7,222 bases of DNA, from the NCBI GenBank assembly GCA_021789795.1, contig JAJYJA010000120.1, positions 1 to 7,222 on the forward strand, in the 5' to 3' direction. This document shows positions 5,990-7,222 of this stretch, piece after piece. A program made the translations under genes and the position numbers. Position 1 is the stretch's first letter, and every line of letters begins with the position of its first letter. This DNA comes from Deltaproteobacteria bacterium (lineage in GTDB: Bacteria; Desulfobacterota; Desulfobulbia; Desulfobulbales; VMSU01). The notes beneath the pieces are model-generated. The model made no database searches. It was not told the DNA's origin and saw nothing but the letters and a program-made list of their open reading frames with translations.

Positions 5990-7137
5990 GCGGTGTATTC
6001 CTTGTTCAAGGCCTGACCCACCACGTTGCGCTGGATCTGGTTGGTGCCCTCGTAGATCTGGAGGATCTTGGCGTCGCGCATCATCTTCTCCACCGGGTAG
6101 TCCCGCATGTAGCCGTAACCGCCCAGCACCTGCACCGCATCGACGGTGACCTTCATGGCCACGTCGGTGGCGAAGACCTTACACATGGAGGAGGCCTTGG
6201 ACATATCCTCGGGATGGGCGTCGATATGCTTGGCCGCCTGATAGACCAGACATCGAGCCGCCTCGGTCTGGATGGCCATGTCGGCGAGCAGGTGCTGCAC
6301 CGCCTGAAAGGCGATGATCGGCTTGCCGAACTGCACCCGCTGCTTGGCGTAGACCACCGCCTCGTCCAAGGCCGCCTGGGCCAGGCCGACGCCTAAGATG
6401 GCGATGCCGGGCCGCGACTTGTCCAAGGTCTTCATCACGGTGATGAACCCGGAGCCGGGCCGCCCGATCATCCGATCCTTAGGGATGCGGCAGTCATTGA
6501 AGATCAGCTCCCGAGTGGAGGAGGCGCGGATACCGAGCTTCTTCTCCTTTTGCCCATAGGAAAATCCGGGGTCGGCGTCCTCGACCACGAACATGCTCGC
6601 CCCCCGCGGGCCCTTGGCCCGGTCGGTGATGGCGATCACCGAGTAGATGTTGGCCTCGCCGCCGTTGGTGATCCACTGCTTGGTGCCGTTCAGCACCCAG
6701 TGGTCGCCGTCCAGGACGGCGGTGGTCTGGATGCCGGAGGCGTCGCTGCCGGCGTTGGGCTCGGTCAGGGCGAAGGCCGCCATCTTCTCGCCGCTGGCGA
6801 TGGCGGGCAGGTATTTCCGTTTCAGCTCCTCGGAGCCGGAGATGATGAGGGGATAGGCACCCAGGGCGTTGGCCGCAAAGCTGGTGGCGATCCCCACGCA
6901 GCCGCGGGCGAACTGTTCGAGCGCCAGGCAGATGTCGAAGCTGCCGCCGCCGTAACCGCCGTACTCCTCGGCGATGTAGATCCCCGCCAGATCAGCCTGG
7001 GCAATGGCCTTGATGATGGCGCTAGGGAACTCCTCCTTCTCGTCCAGCTCGGCCCGGACCGGGATGATCTTCTCCTCGGTGATCTGCCGGGCCACGTCCA
7101 CGATCATCTGCTGTTCTTCAGTCAGGAAATAATCCAT
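5986..7137 (-). CDS. Acyl-CoA dehydrogenase family flavoprotein
   Basis: FAD enzyme that interconverts an acyl thioester and its trans-2-enoyl form, exchanging electrons with an Etf. The 383-residue product has normal family length. It contains the first family signature AFALTEPNAGSD (121-132) with nearby QWITNGG (154-160), the dimer/FAD region RVQFGKPIIAFQAVQ (267-281), the second signature VLGGYGYMRDYPVEKMMRDAK (from 337), and YEGTNQIQR with Glu363 as the expected catalytic base. The overall look is of the short-chain/butyryl-CoA dehydrogenase branch, but chain length cannot be fixed from sequence alone. ATG 7137 is chosen because AAGGAG lies just upstream and MDYFLTEEQQ is a standard N-terminus. 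A reading from 7182 adds 15 atypical residues. It overlaps etfB by 4 nt and follows fabH by 46 nt, a striking place for such an enzyme. It could act in reductive direction on enoyl substrates, or oxidatively; unresolved. Confidence 0.95.
   Translation of the reverse strand: MDYFLTEEQQMIVDVARQITEEKIIPVRAELDEKEEFPSAIIKAIAQADLAGIYIAEEYGGYGGGSFDICLALEQFARGCVGIATSFAANALGAYPLIISGSEELKRKYLPAIASGEKMAAFALTEPNAGSDASGIQTTAVLDGDHWVLNGTKQWITNGGEANIYSVIAITDRAKGPRGASMFVVEDADPGFSYGQKEKKLGIRASSTRELIFNDCRIPKDRMIGRPGSGFITVMKTLDKSRPGIAILGVGLAQAALDEAVVYAKQRVQFGKPIIAFQAVQHLLADMAIQTEAARCLVYQAAKHIDAHPEDMSKASSMCKVFATDVAMKVTVDAVQVLGGYGYMRDYPVEKMMRDAKILQIYEGTNQIQRNVVGQALNKEYTA
5998..6003 (-). promoter_or_regulatory. 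etfB ribosome binding site inside the acyl-CoA dehydrogenase gene
   Basis: AAGGAA on the minus strand, 8 nt before ATG 5989. Together with the ATGA stop-start overlap it supports the start and translational coupling. Confidence 0.55.
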
Positions 7138-7141
7138 TAGG

Positions 7142-7147
7142 CTCCTT
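7142..7147 (-). promoter_or_regulatory. Ribosome binding site deciding the acyl-CoA dehydrogenase start
   Basis: AAGGAG on the minus strand, 4 nt before ATG 7137, a slightly short spacing. It overlaps the 10-nt palindrome CTTGCGCAAG (7145-7154), so part of the site could be paired in the mRNA. Confidence 0.6.
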
Positions 7148-7183
7148 GCGCAAGAGTCTGTGGTTAAAAGGGAAAAGCCCACC

Positions 7184-7222
7184 CTACCATCGGATGATGG
7201 AGGCGCCCCAGGTAAAGCCGCT
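7184..7222 (-). CDS. fabH: C-terminal end of beta-ketoacyl-ACP synthase III, cut by the window edge
   Basis: The last 12 codons and TAG stop of a gene entering from the right edge read SGFTWGASIIRW. This closely matches the conserved FabH C-terminus (GGGFTWGSALVRF in E. coli), where the preceding glycine-rich loop lines the active site. FabH starts fatty acid synthesis by condensing an acyl-CoA primer with malonyl-ACP. The frame lies on the same strand as the genes that follow and ends 46 nt before the acyl-CoA dehydrogenase. The fragment is short, so the call rests on the C-terminal motif and the fab context. The catalytic Cys, His and Asn are outside the window. Confidence 0.8.
   Translation of the reverse strand, partial: SGFTWGASIIRW

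Noticed and set aside
7138..7182. A 15-residue N-terminal extension of the acyl-CoA dehydrogenase from ATG 7182
   Set aside because: The extra residues are unlike family N-termini. A good AAGGAG site lies immediately before ATG 7137, and the ATG at 7182 begins two bases past the fabH stop without a ribosome binding site.

Overview
The window is a gene-dense, GC-rich piece of bacterial chromosome. All nine genes lie on the minus strand, so transcription runs from high to low coordinates. Most junctions are short or overlapping, and I see no convincing internal promoter or terminator, so this looks like one operon. In order of transcription: the last 12 codons of fabH (7222-7184), an acyl-CoA dehydrogenase (7137-5986), etfB (5989-5207), etfA with an N-terminal two-cluster ferredoxin domain (5202-3997), fabG (3995-3252), a gap holding tandem repeats and a hairpin (3251-3155), acpP (3154-2921), fabF (2909-1668), rpiB (1664-1242), and glyA, which starts at GTG 1209 and runs off the left edge.

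The frame order fabH...fabG-acpP-fabF-rpiB-glyA matches what I recall of the fatty-acid operon of Geobacter-like and other deltaproteobacterial (Desulfobacterota-type) genomes. The high GC, this gene order and the ferredoxin-fused electron transfer flavoprotein suggest an anaerobic or sulfate/sulfur-metabolising member of that group. This placement is an inference; there is no rRNA or other lineage marker in the window.

FabH starts fatty acid chains, FabG reduces 3-ketoacyl-ACP, AcpP carries the chain, and FabF elongates it. RpiB (pentose phosphate isomerisation) and GlyA (serine/glycine and one-carbon metabolism) are housekeeping riders at the 3' end.

The unusual part is the position between fabH and fabG, where fabD normally sits. 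Here it holds an acyl-CoA dehydrogenase and its EtfBA partner. EtfA carries eight cluster-ligand cysteines and EtfB has the DGDTAQVGP segment associated, as I recall, with electron-bifurcating Etfs. The module may be a flavin-based reductase or dehydrogenase tied to lipid synthesis (enoyl reduction, primer supply to FabH, or anaerobic double-bond introduction) rather than simple beta-oxidation. The second notable item is the fabG-acpP gap, with three imperfect 14-nt tandem repeats facing an inverted copy, just ahead of a strong acpP ribosome binding site.
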